Shown: positions 16,134 to 25,376, numbered from the stretch's first letter. The stretch: DNA of 55,446 nt from JADGQM01 sp964505935 (GCA_964505935.1 CAZDKX010000003.1:1-55446), one strand, 5' to 3'. A program made the numbers and translations. Notes: a model not told the origin generated them from the sequence alone.

Positions 16134-18641
16134 ATGATTTCCAGAAAGCCTCTCTTTGCATGGGTTTTGGAGCGCCATCGAGGGCTGCAGATGCTCCTCC
16201 TGCTGCTCATCGTGGCCGCGATTTTCCTCCGGGTTTTTCCCCTGGAAATGCAGAAGCGGATTGTCAATTCGGCGATCGGCTTGAGGAACCTGAACGCCCT
16301 GTATCTCTACTGTGGGCTGTACCTTGGAGCGGTCCTGCTGGCGGGCCTTTTCAAATACGTCATCAATCTCTTGCAGGGCTACATCGGGCAGAAGATTCTC
16401 CTGCGGATCCGCACCGAGCTCTATGATCACATCCTCAGCCTGCCCCTTCCCTTTTTTCGGCGCACCCCGCCGGGGATGGTCATTGCCTCGCTCACTTCCG
16501 AACTCAGCGCCATCGGGGAATTCATGGGCGGGGCCATCGCCGTGCCGGTCATCAACGTCCTGACGCTGGTATCGTTTGCGGCTTACATGGCCTACCTCGA
16601 GCCACTCCTGGCAGCGGTGAGCTTCTCCATTTATCCAGTGGAAATCGTCATCATTCCTTTCCTGCAGAAACGTTTTAACCGGCTCAACCGGGACCGTATC
16701 GAGGCGACGCGCACCATGAGCAACATCATTGGCGAAGCCGTTTCCGGGATGCACGAAATCCAGGGGCATGCCGGTTATCCGCTCGAGAATCAGAAGCTGG
16801 GACGCTGTGCTTCCCGTTTGTTCGAGATTCGTCTGCGCATGAACCACTTCAAGTTCCTGATCAAGTTTGCCAACAACTTCTTCCAGAGTCTCGGGCCCTT
16901 CATTCTCTTCATCATCGGCGGGTACCTGACCATTGCCGGCAGGTTCGACCTCGGTGCCTTGGTGGCGTTTCTTTCCGCTTATGAAAAGCTTTACGACCCC
17001 TGGAAGGAATTGATGGATTATTATCAGGACTATCAGGACAGCAAGGTGCGCTATCGCCAGATCATGGACGCCTTTGATGTCATGCCCGAGTTTCAGCGGA
17101 GACCTGAAGGAGATCGCGAGGCTCACCGACTTCTTGGGGGTATCGAGGTGAATGATCTCTCCTTGGCGGTCGACGGGCAGATCCGCATTCTCGATCAGAT
17201 CTCGCTGAAGCTCCAGCCCGGTCAGCAGCTGGCTCTGGTGGGCCTCTCCGGAAGCGGCAAGAGCACCTTGGCCATGGTCATCGGGCAGCTCTATCACTAC
17301 AACAGCGGCCACGTGCTGATTGACGGCAGGGAGCTCCGGGACCTCAGCCGCGCTGATGTCAGCCACAATATCGGCTTTGTCGCTCAGTATCCCTTCATCT
17401 TTGACGGGAGCATCCTCGACAACCTGCTCTACGCATGCCGGTCCCTGGATCAAGCGGGAGGCAACCCCGCACGGACGCTCCCGAATCTGGAGGAGATCTT
17501 CCTGGTGTTGGACAGGATCGCCTTTGCCGACGATATCCTGGCAATTGGCCTCAATACACTCCTTTCTCCTGAACGCCATCCGGAGTTTGCGAAGAAACTG
17601 ATTGGGGTCAGGCAGGCCTTCTTTCAACGCTGGGAGACGGAGCCAGATGGCCCGGTCGATTTTTTCGACGCGAGCCGCTTTCAATACCACACGAGCATTG
17701 CCGACAACCTCGTTTTCGGGCATCCCAATCGCAAGCTCTACGAGTCGCAGGCCTTGACGCGGAATCACCTTTTCCGGCGGTTTTTAGAGCAGGTGGACCT
17801 GCACAGGCCGCTTCTGGATCTCGGCAAAGACTTGGCGGTGAGCACGGTAGGCCTGTTGAAAGGGTTGGAGGCTGATGAATTCTACTTCAAGATGAGCCCG
17901 ATTCCGGCGGACGAATTCGACTATTACCGGGAGCTGGTGGAGCGTCTGACTCACTCGAAGAAAGGACATCTGTCGGGTGAGATGGAAGAGGCGCTGCTGA
18001 GGCTCGCTCTGCAATTCACCCCGGCCGTGCATAAAATGGCGTCTCTCTCACCCGCCCTGGAAAGCCAGCTGTTGCAGGCTCGCCAGGCACTCATGGAGAA
18101 GATTGGCAGGGAGGATTCGGGGGCGGTCACTTTCTATCGGCCGGGCGAATATCTGTATGCCCACAGTGTCTTGGAAAATGTTATTTTTGGACATCTGAGG
18201 ACCGAGCAGGCGCAGATGAATGAGCGGATTCGCCAAGTGGTGGTCGACTTGCTGAAGGAGGTCGGGTTGCTCGACGATGTTCGGGAAGTGGGGTTGGAGT
18301 TTCAGGTGGGCAGCAAAGGCGATCGCCTTTCGGGTGGGCAGAAGCAGAAGATCGGGATTGCGCGGGCACTGCTCAAGCATCCTCATATTCTCATTTTGGA
18401 TGAGGCGACAGCAAGCCTTGACAACGCTTCTCAGGCCCGCATCCAGCAGCTGCTCAATGTCGAGCTGAAGGGCAAGCATACACTGGTTGCGGTGGTGCAT
18501 CGGCTGGAGATGGTCCGTGATTTTGAGCTGATTGCGGTCTTGAAGGGCGGAAGGATTATCGAAATCGGCAATTATGAGGAACTGATGGCACGAAAGGGTC
18601 TCTTTTATGAGCTCGCCAATGGACCGGGAGAAAGCTTCTGA
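16134..18641 (+). CDS. ABC exporter (fused membrane and ATPase domains) with large insertion in the ATPase
   Basis: 835 residues from ATG at 16134, 10 bases after a GGGAG. Residues ~15-310 form an exporter-type transmembrane domain with about six helices. The ATPase domain follows: Walker A GLSGSGKST near 370-378, Q-loop VAQYPF at ~418, signature RLSGGQ at 731-736, Walker B ILILDEATASLD at 752-763, and the VVHRLE switch histidine. The Q-loop and the signature are 314 residues apart, whereas roughly 70 is usual, so about 240 residues are inserted. The insertion carries two further copies of the segment that normally follows the Q-loop (TSIADNLVFGH at ~520 and HSVLENVIFGH at ~677). The substrate is unknown. 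Confidence 0.88.
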   Translation: MISRKPLFAWVLERHRGLQMLLLLLIVAAIFLRVFPLEMQKRIVNSAIGLRNLNALYLYCGLYLGAVLLAGLFKYVINLLQGYIGQKILLRIRTELYDHILSLPLPFFRRTPPGMVIASLTSELSAIGEFMGGAIAVPVINVLTLVSFAAYMAYLEPLLAAVSFSIYPVEIVIIPFLQKRFNRLNRDRIEATRTMSNIIGEAVSGMHEIQGHAGYPLENQKLGRCASRLFEIRLRMNHFKFLIKFANNFFQSLGPFILFIIGGYLTIAGRFDLGALVAFLSAYEKLYDPWKELMDYYQDYQDSKVRYRQIMDAFDVMPEFQRRPEGDREAHRLLGGIEVNDLSLAVDGQIRILDQISLKLQPGQQLALVGLSGSGKSTLAMVIGQLYHYNSGHVLIDGRELRDLSRADVSHNIGFVAQYPFIFDGSILDNLLYACRSLDQAGGNPARTLPNLEEIFLVLDRIAFADDILAIGLNTLLSPERHPEFAKKLIGVRQAFFQRWETEPDGPVDFFDASRFQYHTSIADNLVFGHPNRKLYESQALTRNHLFRRFLEQVDLHRPLLDLGKDLAVSTVGLLKGLEADEFYFKMSPIPADEFDYYRELVERLTHSKKGHLSGEMEEALLRLALQFTPAVHKMASLSPALESQLLQARQALMEKIGREDSGAVTFYRPGEYLYAHSVLENVIFGHLRTEQAQMNERIRQVVVDLLKEVGLLDDVREVGLEFQVGSKGDRLSGGQKQKIGIARALLKHPHILILDEATASLDNASQARIQQLLNVELKGKHTLVAVVHRLEMVRDFELIAVLKGGRIIEIGNYEELMARKGLFYELANGPGESF

Positions 18642-19170
18642 AGCGGATACCGGAGGGAAATGCGCCTGCGAGCTGGAGGTCAATCTGGACATCCTGCGGA
18701 AGGTGCCCATATTTTCCAGTATTCCCATTGAGCGGCTAAAGCTCTACGCGTATCTCAGCAAACGCATGCGTTACCGCCCGGGGGAATTTGTGTTTCGCCA
18801 CTGGGAAGGCGGCAACCTCGGGTACGTCATCATCTGTGGAAGGGCCCAGGTGATCCGGGAGCTCAAAACCCATTCCCTCTTTCTGCATGAATATAAGGAG
18901 GGCGATTTCTTTGGCGGCTTTGCCCTTTTCGCCGATGCTCCACGGCTTTTCTCGGTGAGGGCGACAACCGAGCTCGAATGCCTGACCATCGATCGCGAAA
19001 CGTTCCAGAAGCTTTTCCTGCAGTTTCCCGAAGTGGGCATAAAAATGCTCGAAATCATGGTGCGGCGGGTGATCCAGATGGAAGAGAAGCTGCTGCAATT
19101 CGAGGCTGACTATCGCGTGCACGATGCAACAGCATCTTGCCAAGGAAGGGTTCTGGCACCGCCGGCATGA
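18607..19170 (+). CDS. Cyclic-nucleotide-binding (Crp-like effector) domain protein
   Basis: 187 residues overlapping the end of the ABC gene by 35 bases, so translation is likely coupled. An in-frame ATG at 18619 is an alternative start. A cNMP-binding beta-roll occupies residues ~28-150: VPIFSSIPIERLKLYAYL, then YRPGEFVFRHWEGGNLGYVI, then GDFFGGFALFADAPR. There is no DNA-binding helix-turn-helix, so it is not a Crp-type regulator. It probably senses a ligand and controls the exporter ATPase or its partners. The C-terminal ~30 residues are of low information. Confidence 0.82.
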   Translation: MSSPMDREKASEADTGGKCACELEVNLDILRKVPIFSSIPIERLKLYAYLSKRMRYRPGEFVFRHWEGGNLGYVIICGRAQVIRELKTHSLFLHEYKEGDFFGGFALFADAPRLFSVRATTELECLTIDRETFQKLFLQFPEVGIKMLEIMVRRVIQMEEKLLQFEADYRVHDATASCQGRVLAPPA

Positions 19171-19200
19171 GCCGTCCCCTTCAAGGAACAGCTGAAGCAT

Positions 19201-19968
19201 ATGAATGAGCTGGTCGTGAGGCTGCAGCGCGAGGCCGAGCGGATTGCCTCAAGACATCCGCCCCCGGAATTCTACGCGCGCTTCAAGGCGCCCCAGGCGC
19301 TGGCGCGCAAGCTCTTCTTTACGAGTCCGGTGCTGCTGAGACTGCGGCGTTTGGTCGAGCCTGCCCTGCAGGAGGACCTGGGCCATGGGCTTTATCACAG
19401 CACGAGGGTCAGCATCGATACCGCGACCCTGATTGCGGTCGAGCTCGAATCGGACCATCTCCGCCCGGTCAAACGCGAACGTCTGATGCAGCTGGGGCTC
19501 ATCTGCGGTCTGCTTCACGACATCTGCCGCGACGAAGAACACCACGCGGTGGCGGGAGCATTGGAGGCCGCCCGCATTCTCGGCCAGTTTCCCCTGGGGC
19601 CGAGAGAAGTGCAGTGCGTCTGCCGCGCGATCAGCAACCACGAAGCCTTCACGGTACCGCTTCCCTGTGAACCGGCCTGGTCGCAACTCATTAGCGACTG
19701 TCTCTACGACGCCGACAAATTTCGCTGGGGTCCGGACACCTTCACGCATACCCTCTGGTATATGGTCGATCACCAGGGGATCACCCCCCAGGAACTCATC
19801 GACAAATTCCCCTGGGGGATGACCGGCATTTTCAATATCGCCGAGACTTTTCGCACGGCCACCGGGCGCCAGTACGGACCGGACATCATCGAGACCGGGA
19901 TAGCCATTGGCAAGGAAATTTTCCGTTACCTGTTGCAGCATTACAAGGATAATGCCCATGTCGAATAA
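19201..19968 (+). CDS. HD-domain phosphohydrolase
   Basis: 255 residues. The HD motif appears as LLHDICRDEEHH near residue 105, preceded by GLYHSTRVS (first His) and followed by ISNHEAF and YDADKFRWG (later metal-binding residues). This matches the H...HD...D arrangement of metal-dependent phosphohydrolases. It may cleave a nucleotide or cyclic nucleotide, and the cNMP-binding gene next to it makes a signalling role plausible, but this is inference. It is followed by the S58 peptidase gene with an 11-base overlap. Confidence 0.8.
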   Translation: MNELVVRLQREAERIASRHPPPEFYARFKAPQALARKLFFTSPVLLRLRRLVEPALQEDLGHGLYHSTRVSIDTATLIAVELESDHLRPVKRERLMQLGLICGLLHDICRDEEHHAVAGALEAARILGQFPLGPREVQCVCRAISNHEAFTVPLPCEPAWSQLISDCLYDADKFRWGPDTFTHTLWYMVDHQGITPQELIDKFPWGMTGIFNIAETFRTATGRQYGPDIIETGIAIGKEIFRYLLQHYKDNAHVE

Positions 19969-20935
19969 CACTCTCACCGCCATCGCGGGAATCGCCGTCG
20001 GGCATGCTGCCCTGCCGGATATCCCGAGCGGGTGCACCGTGATCATCCCCGAGGGCGGAGCGGTGGCCGGTGTTGACGTCCGCGGCGGCGCTCCCGGCAC
20101 TTACGGTACTGATGCCCTCAGTCCGCTCTGCCTGGTGGATCGCATCCATGGACTCTTTTTTGCGGGGGGAAGCGCCTTCGGGTTGGGCGTGGCCGAGGGC
20201 GTGAAAAGCTTCCTGAGAGAACAACAGGTGGGCTTTGACAGCGGCTGTGGGCTCATTCCCATTGTCGCCGGAGCCATCATTTTCGACTTGGGGCTCAATC
20301 CTTCAGGGCACTACCCGGATGCCGCTCTGGGTTATGAGGCTTGCCTGAAGGCCTCCTCCGAGCCGGTTGCCGAAGGGTGTGTGGGGGCGGGGTTGGGAGC
20401 TACGGTGGGGAAGCTATATGGGCTGGATCGGGCCATGAAAGCCGGCTTGGGGAGCGCTTTTGTGCGAGCTCGGAGCGGAGTTGAGGTGGGGGCCCTGATC
20501 GTCGTCAACGCCTTCGGGGACATTGTTGATCCCACCTGCGGCCGTCTCCTGGCAGGATGCCGCAAAGACAGTGTGAGTAAGGAATTGATTGATTCGGAAC
20601 AGGAGCTGCAAGGACTGACCACCTTGCTTGGATTCCAGGATGGCCAGCACACGGTGGTGGGGGTGGTAGCGACCAATGTCGAATTCAACAAGACCCAATT
20701 GACCAAGGTGGCACAGATGGCTCATGACGGTTTGGCCAGGACGGTCTGCCCCGCTCACACCCTTTACGATGGCGACACGCTGTTCGCCTTAAGCTGCGGT
20801 GATCTGGCGGGGGTCGAAGTCACCGTCGTCGGGGCCCTCGCCGCTCAGGTGACCGCGCAGGCAGTGCTCAGAGCCGTACGGAAAGCGCACTCCTTCGGCA
20901 GTTGCCTCCCGGCCTGTGAAGATTCTTTTATCTGA
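19958..20935 (+). CDS. P1 (S58/DmpA-like) family peptidase
   Basis: 325 residues. The ATG at 19958 lies 9 bases after AAGGA and overlaps the previous stop. Family features are GCTVIIPEGGAVAGVDVRGGAPGT near the start, FAGGSAFGL, and VGALIVVNAFGDIVDP in the region of autocatalytic processing. S58 proteins are N-terminal nucleophile aminopeptidases related to L-aminopeptidase D-Ala-esterase and beta-aminopeptidases. The substrate is unknown. No signal peptide is present, so it is cytoplasmic. Confidence 0.85.
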   Translation: MSNNTLTAIAGIAVGHAALPDIPSGCTVIIPEGGAVAGVDVRGGAPGTYGTDALSPLCLVDRIHGLFFAGGSAFGLGVAEGVKSFLREQQVGFDSGCGLIPIVAGAIIFDLGLNPSGHYPDAALGYEACLKASSEPVAEGCVGAGLGATVGKLYGLDRAMKAGLGSAFVRARSGVEVGALIVVNAFGDIVDPTCGRLLAGCRKDSVSKELIDSEQELQGLTTLLGFQDGQHTVVGVVATNVEFNKTQLTKVAQMAHDGLARTVCPAHTLYDGDTLFALSCGDLAGVEVTVVGALAAQVTAQAVLRAVRKAHSFGSCLPACEDSFI

Positions 20936-20948
20936 AGTGGGAAAGAGA

Positions 20949-21857
20949 GTGAAAAAGACAACGCTATTCAAACATCTTGTTGACGCCCCCGAAATTCTCA
21001 TCATGCCCGGTGCCCATGACGCCCTGAGCGCCAGGATCATTGCCCAGACCGGCTTCAAAGCTCTCGCGGTGGGGGGCTATGCGGTCAGCGCCGCCCATCT
21101 CGGAAAACCCGACGTTGGGCTGCTTACCCTTACGGAGATGGTCGATCACTTTGCCCGGATTGTGGATGCCGCGGACATCCCCGTGCTGGCCGATGGCGAT
21201 ACCGGACATGGCAACATCACCAACGTGATGCGAACCGTCAAGGAGATCGAACGCACCGGCGCCGCCGCCATGTTCCTGGAAGATCAGTTGTTCCCCAAAC
21301 GATGCGGCCATATGGAAGGAAAGGCCGTAATCGCGGTCGAGGAAATGATTGCCAAAATCAAGGCGGCTGTGGATGCGCGTACGGACCAGGACTTCGTGAT
21401 CATGGCTCGCACCGACGCCCTCGCCCCCCTCGGCCTGGATGAAGCCATCGACCGTGCCAACCGGTACCGCGAGGCCGGAGCGGACATGATCTTTGTGGAA
21501 GCGCCACGAACCGTTGCGGAAATGCGCCGGATCACCAGCGAGATTGAGGCGCCCACCATGGCCAACAATGTCGAGGGCGGAAAAACACCCCTCTTGCCGG
21601 CGAAGGAGTTGGAAGCCATCGGCTATCGCCTGGTCGCTTTCCCCACTGCGGGCATCTATGCGGTGAGTGCCGCCCTTGCCAAAGCCATGAAGGAGATCCT
21701 TGAGAGCGGCAGCTCGGAAGGCTTTCGTGACCACATGATGGAATTCGAAACCTTTAACCGTTTCATGGGGCTGCCCTCGATCCGGGAAACCGAACGGAAG
21801 TACTATGGTCCCGTTCCTTCCCTCTCCCCCCTGCAGGAAAACCACCATGGAGGATAA
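20949..21857 (+). CDS. Isocitrate lyase/PEP-mutase superfamily C-C lyase
   Basis: 302 residues from GTG at 20949 (a GTG at 20916 would overlap the previous gene). Motifs include MPGAHDALSARI, DGDTGHGN, FLEDQLFPKRCGH and MARTDALAP. The KRCGH signature with its catalytic Cys places it with methylisocitrate or 2,3-dimethylmalate lyase-like enzymes, not with PEP mutase, which has a different loop. The likely reaction is cleavage of a 2-hydroxy-tricarboxylic or dicarboxylic acid to pyruvate plus a second acid. Its relation to the exporter operon is unclear. It is the fifth gene of the tightly spaced string and overlaps the histidine kinase start. Confidence 0.82.
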   Translation: MKKTTLFKHLVDAPEILIMPGAHDALSARIIAQTGFKALAVGGYAVSAAHLGKPDVGLLTLTEMVDHFARIVDAADIPVLADGDTGHGNITNVMRTVKEIERTGAAAMFLEDQLFPKRCGHMEGKAVIAVEEMIAKIKAAVDARTDQDFVIMARTDALAPLGLDEAIDRANRYREAGADMIFVEAPRTVAEMRRITSEIEAPTMANNVEGGKTPLLPAKELEAIGYRLVAFPTAGIYAVSAALAKAMKEILESGSSEGFRDHMMEFETFNRFMGLPSIRETERKYYGPVPSLSPLQENHHGG

Positions 21858-23175
21858 AGACCGCATCGTTGCGCAACTGACTGAGGAATTGGCTGCGGCG
21901 CGCTCTCGGGTGGCTGAACTCGAAGCCATGAAGCGTGAGCGCTACCAGGTGGAGATGGAACTGCTCAAGGTGCTGAAAGCCCTGGAAGAGCAGACGGTCA
22001 ACCTGGAAAACGCCAATCAGCACCTCCAGCAAGAGATTGCCGAGCGCACGAAGATGGAAGATGCGTTACAGGCAGCCCACCAGAAACTACTCGATATTGT
22101 TGACTTCCTGCCCGACGCAACGTTCGTAATCGATGAGCAACGTCGAGTCATCGCCTGGAACCGGGCCATTGAAGAAATGACCGGCGCTTCAAAGGCCGAA
22201 ATGCTTGGGCAGGGGGATTTTGCCTATGCCATGCCGTTCTATGGCGATCGGCGACCGATTCTCATCGATCAGGTCTTCGACAGCAGTATCAATATCAATG
22301 CCAATTATGACTTTGTCAGAAAGCAGGGTCACACGCACTTTGCCGAGACTTTTGTCCCCAAACTCCATGCCGGCAAAGGGGCCTACCTCTGGGTCACCGC
22401 TTCGTCCCTTTATGATCGCAAGGGAAATCGAATCGGCGCCATCGAATCGATCCGCGACATCTCCGAGCACAAAGAGATGGAAGAAGCGCTGAGAAGCAAT
22501 GCGGAAAACATCAAGCACTTCGCCTATTGCGTCTCCCACGACTTGAAAAGCCCCATTACCGGCATTAACGGTCTGACCCACCTGCTTCATCGCCAATACC
22601 GTGATCTGCTCGACAACAAGGGCAGGAAATACTGTGACCAGATCATCAAGGCTTCAGAGCAGGCTTTGAAACTCATCGAAGAGGTGAATGTCTATATCAA
22701 GACCAGGGAAATGCCGCTGGATTTTGAGCGGATCAGCCCGAAAGACCTCATTCAAGCGGTGAAGGATGAATTCGAAGCGCTGCTCAGCGTCCGTCAGATC
22801 ACTTTTCGCGAACCGGATACCATCCCCGACATCATTGCGGACCGGCTTTCCATACTCCGGGTCTTCCGCAACCTGGTGGATAATGCACTCAAGTACGGTG
22901 GCGAAAGGCTTTCGGAAATCAGCATCGAATACCAGAGTTCAGATGATTTTCATATCTTTCTGGTAAGGGATGACGGCATCGGCTTGAAATTTCACGACGA
23001 GGCGAAGCTATTCAGCGCTTTCCAGCGTGATGAATCCTCCAAAGGTATCGAGGGCACCGGCCTGGGGCTGGCCATCGTGCGGGAAATTGCCGAAAAGCAT
23101 GGGGGAAGAGTCCATGCAGAATCTGGTTCGGAACAGGGAACCGTATTTTCTATCTATATTTCTAATAAGTTATAG
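21847..23175 (+). CDS. PAS-domain sensor histidine kinase
   Basis: 442 residues, starting at an ATG that overlaps the lyase stop by 11 bases. Residues ~1-75 are a coiled coil, and ~80-205 a PAS domain (FLPDATFVIDEQRRVIAWNRAI). The phosphorylated histidine is in SHDLKSPITG at ~235. The ATPase shows NLVDNALKYGG, RDDGIGL and GTGLGLAIV. No membrane segment is visible, so it is a cytoplasmic sensor. No response regulator is adjacent. It is closely similar in its kinase part to the kinase at 34945-36642 (both have HDLKSP, then Y-C-x-x-I...K/R-x-S-E). Confidence 0.88.
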   Translation: MEDKDRIVAQLTEELAAARSRVAELEAMKRERYQVEMELLKVLKALEEQTVNLENANQHLQQEIAERTKMEDALQAAHQKLLDIVDFLPDATFVIDEQRRVIAWNRAIEEMTGASKAEMLGQGDFAYAMPFYGDRRPILIDQVFDSSININANYDFVRKQGHTHFAETFVPKLHAGKGAYLWVTASSLYDRKGNRIGAIESIRDISEHKEMEEALRSNAENIKHFAYCVSHDLKSPITGINGLTHLLHRQYRDLLDNKGRKYCDQIIKASEQALKLIEEVNVYIKTREMPLDFERISPKDLIQAVKDEFEALLSVRQITFREPDTIPDIIADRLSILRVFRNLVDNALKYGGERLSEISIEYQSSDDFHIFLVRDDGIGLKFHDEAKLFSAFQRDESSKGIEGTGLGLAIVREIAEKHGGRVHAESGSEQGTVFSIYISNKL

Positions 23176-23634
23176 AGACAATCCGGACTGAAGGGAGGAT
23201 TTGCCCGCTGGCATTGTGACACATTTTTTGCCAATCCTCCCTGCCGATGAGTAAAATTTTGCACCGGCCTGTTGTCTTACCCCGCCAAGCAACCATCATC
23301 CCCCCCTCAGATCTTGTGGTCTGCAATAACAGATCAATTTATCAATAGGTTGGCGGCTAGCTCCCGGACCTTTCGCCACCTGGCACACCGGATGCAATCC
23401 CTGGCCAACTGACAACTGAGAGTGGTTCCAACAGGCCGTAACGCAGCCACCAGGGCGATTTGTCGCCAAGACGACGGTCTCCGTGAGGGAACTGAAGAGC
23501 TGCCGCTGGGGACCGTCGCGAGAGGAGGAGGCAGGGGATGTAGAGACATCTTGATTGCACCCGGAATGACTGGCAGGGTCGAATTTGGAAGAAAGCATCA
23601 GAGGATTGGTTTTTACGATAGGAAGGAGCATCGC
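23176..23634. other. Gene-free 459-base spacer
   Basis: No convincing gene. A 9-base inverted repeat, GGGAGGATT (23193-23201) and AATCCTCCC (23233-23241), lies soon after the kinase stop and includes a T6 run in its loop. The remainder has short open frames on both strands without protein-like content. It likely holds the promoter of the gene at 23635. Confidence 0.5.
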
Positions 23635-24297
23635 ATGAAAAAGGCAGTTACCCTTGTTGGCGTTGGTGCCATGGTTTTGATGCTGGGATTGGGTCCCGGT
23701 CTCGCGCAACAGTCTGCACCGCAGGAAGCTACCGCCGTGCCGGCGGTTACTCAAGCCAGACCGGGCACCCCGGCTGAAGCAATGAAGGAAAAGGCCGCCG
23801 TGGCCAAACCGGGGATGGAAGTCAAAGCTGAAAAGGCCGCTCCGGCAGCTGCGTCGGTGGGCAAAGAAGCGGACAAGGCCACGACCATGAGGACAGCCGT
23901 GGAGCCCAAGGCTGACAAAGCGGGGACAGTGGGCAAGGAGTCCGAGAAGGCCGGGACGGCGAAAGCGGCAGTGGAGGCCAAGGCGGACAAAAGTGCTGTG
24001 GTCACCCAGGAAGCGGGCAAGGCCGTTGCCCCCAAGGCGGAGCCCAGTGTGAAACCGGCTACTCCTGCCCCCCTGAAGGGCGCTGCGGACCAGGTGACCG
24101 ACAAGGCTAACGTGGCGAAGCCAACCGTGGATGCGAAAACACCGACCGCTGTTGCCACCAAGCCGACCGTGGATGCCAAAGTGGATCAAACCAAGCAGGC
24201 CACGGATGTGAAAGTGAAGACCACTGATCCCGCCAAATCAGGAGTGGAAAAGGCTCCCGAGAAAACCGGCGACGCGAAGGCCCCGGTCAAACAATAA
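23635..24297 (+). CDS. Exported Lys/Ala-rich low-complexity protein
   Basis: 220 residues from ATG at 23635, preceded by GGAAGGAG at a good distance. A signal peptide (KKAVTLVGVGAMVLMLGLG then GLAQQ) is followed by a mature part composed almost entirely of Ala, Lys, Val, Pro, Thr, Glu and Asp. Units of about 15-20 residues recur loosely, of the form A-(V/E)-x-K-A-D-K-A-x-T, for example KEADKATTMRTAVEPKADK and KESEKAGTAKAAVEAKADK. No domain is recognised. A histone H1-like or late-embryogenesis-like disordered periplasmic protein is a guess. The GC-rich repeated coding suggests slippage expansion. Confidence 0.7.
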   Translation: MKKAVTLVGVGAMVLMLGLGPGLAQQSAPQEATAVPAVTQARPGTPAEAMKEKAAVAKPGMEVKAEKAAPAAASVGKEADKATTMRTAVEPKADKAGTVGKESEKAGTAKAAVEAKADKSAVVTQEAGKAVAPKAEPSVKPATPAPLKGAADQVTDKANVAKPTVDAKTPTAVATKPTVDAKVDQTKQATDVKVKTTDPAKSGVEKAPEKTGDAKAPVKQ

Positions 24298-24335
24298 CCT
24301 GTCTCTCCAAAATCGGTCGTCTGACCGAACAAGCA

Positions 24336-24371
24336 AGCTCTCTGGCGTGGAGCACTTTCTGCCCACGCCAG
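24336..24371 (+). terminator. Hairpin downstream of the low-complexity gene
   Basis: TGGCGTGG (24343-24350) and CCACGCCA (24363-24370) form an 8-base-pair stem with a 12-base loop. The pairing extends outward to AGCT on both sides with one bulge. No T-run follows, so it is a terminator or RNA-stability element of moderate strength. Confidence 0.5.
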
Positions 24372-24557
24372 GAGCTCATAGGGCGATTACAAGTAAAGTC
24401 GCCCGCACATTGTCCTCGTCCTCTCAATCATCAGGTTTTGCCGTTCCTTCCACGAACTTCTTGGGCTATACTACCTCCCTTTCGTGATCAGCGAACAGGC
24501 GCGTGCGCCGGCCATGAGCATCAGTCTTGGCTGTCGTTCCTTCAAGGGGGTCCATCA

Positions 24558-25376
24558 ATGACCTGGAAAGTTGCCACCTTCAATGTCAATGGCATCCGTG
24601 CCCGCCTGGCCGCGGTTGCAGGCTGGATCGGCGAACATCAGCCCGACGTCTTATGCCTTCAGGAAATCAAATGTCAGGACCAGGATTTTCCCGGCGGATC
24701 TTTTGAAGAGGCGGGTTACCATGTTCAGCTGCGAGGGCAGAAGGCCTTCAACGGGGTGGCGATCCTCAGCAGGCGGCAACCCGATCAGGTCATCAAGGCC
24801 TTTGAAGACGGTGATGCCGATGAGGAAGCCCGCTTCATCGTCGTGAGCGTTGACGGCATCTGGGTTGTCAACACCTACATTCCCCAGGGACGGGACCCGG
24901 AACATCCCGCCTTTCAATACAAACTCGGCTACCTGGCAAGGGTGAAGCGGTGGCTGGAAAACCACCTCGACCCCACTCAACCCGTCATTTGGACCGGGGA
25001 CATCAATGTGGCTCCCACGGCCCTCGATGTTTTCGACCCCAAACGCCTGGCCGGGAGCGTCGGCTTTCATCCGCTCGAACATCAGGCGTTTGCGGAAGTT
25101 GCGGCCTGGGGACTGGTCGACTGCTTCAGAAAGCATCATCCCGATCAAAAGCAGTTCACCTTCTGGGATTACCGGCTTCCCAAAAGCTTTGAGAGGAACC
25201 TGGGCTGGCGGATTGATCACATCCTGGCCACCAGACCCTTGGCTGAGGTCTGCCTGGATTGCCTGGTGGACGGGGAGCCCAGGGGCCGTCAGAACCCGAG
25301 CGACCACACTCCGGTGTGGGCGGAGTTCGCGCTCGAGATTTGCTCTGACAGGAACAGAGAAGGCGCCGTTTTATGA
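24558..25376 (+). CDS. xthA: Exodeoxyribonuclease III
   Basis: 272 residues from ATG at 24558, with AAGGGGG upstream. It opens MTWKVATFNVNGIRARL, then CLQEIKCQD (catalytic Glu), YIPQGRD, TGDINVAPT (Asp/Asn), and ends with WRIDHILAT and SDHTPVW (catalytic His). All residues of the AP-endonuclease/exonuclease III fold are present. It acts in base excision repair. The stop overlaps the start of the next gene in an ATGA. Confidence 0.94.
   Translation: MTWKVATFNVNGIRARLAAVAGWIGEHQPDVLCLQEIKCQDQDFPGGSFEEAGYHVQLRGQKAFNGVAILSRRQPDQVIKAFEDGDADEEARFIVVSVDGIWVVNTYIPQGRDPEHPAFQYKLGYLARVKRWLENHLDPTQPVIWTGDINVAPTALDVFDPKRLAGSVGFHPLEHQAFAEVAAWGLVDCFRKHHPDQKQFTFWDYRLPKSFERNLGWRIDHILATRPLAEVCLDCLVDGEPRGRQNPSDHTPVWAEFALEICSDRNREGAVL

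Noticed and set aside
16002..17768. Minus-strand open frame of 588 codons opposite the ABC exporter
   Set aside because: Antisense shadow of a well-supported gene with intact ABC motifs. No protein family recognised.
20949..21857. The isocitrate-lyase-family gene as PEP mutase for phosphonate synthesis
   Set aside because: The active loop has KRCGH, typical of methylisocitrate-type lyases. It lacks the EDKxxxxxxS-type PEP mutase motif, and it is 22 kb from the phosphonate genes.
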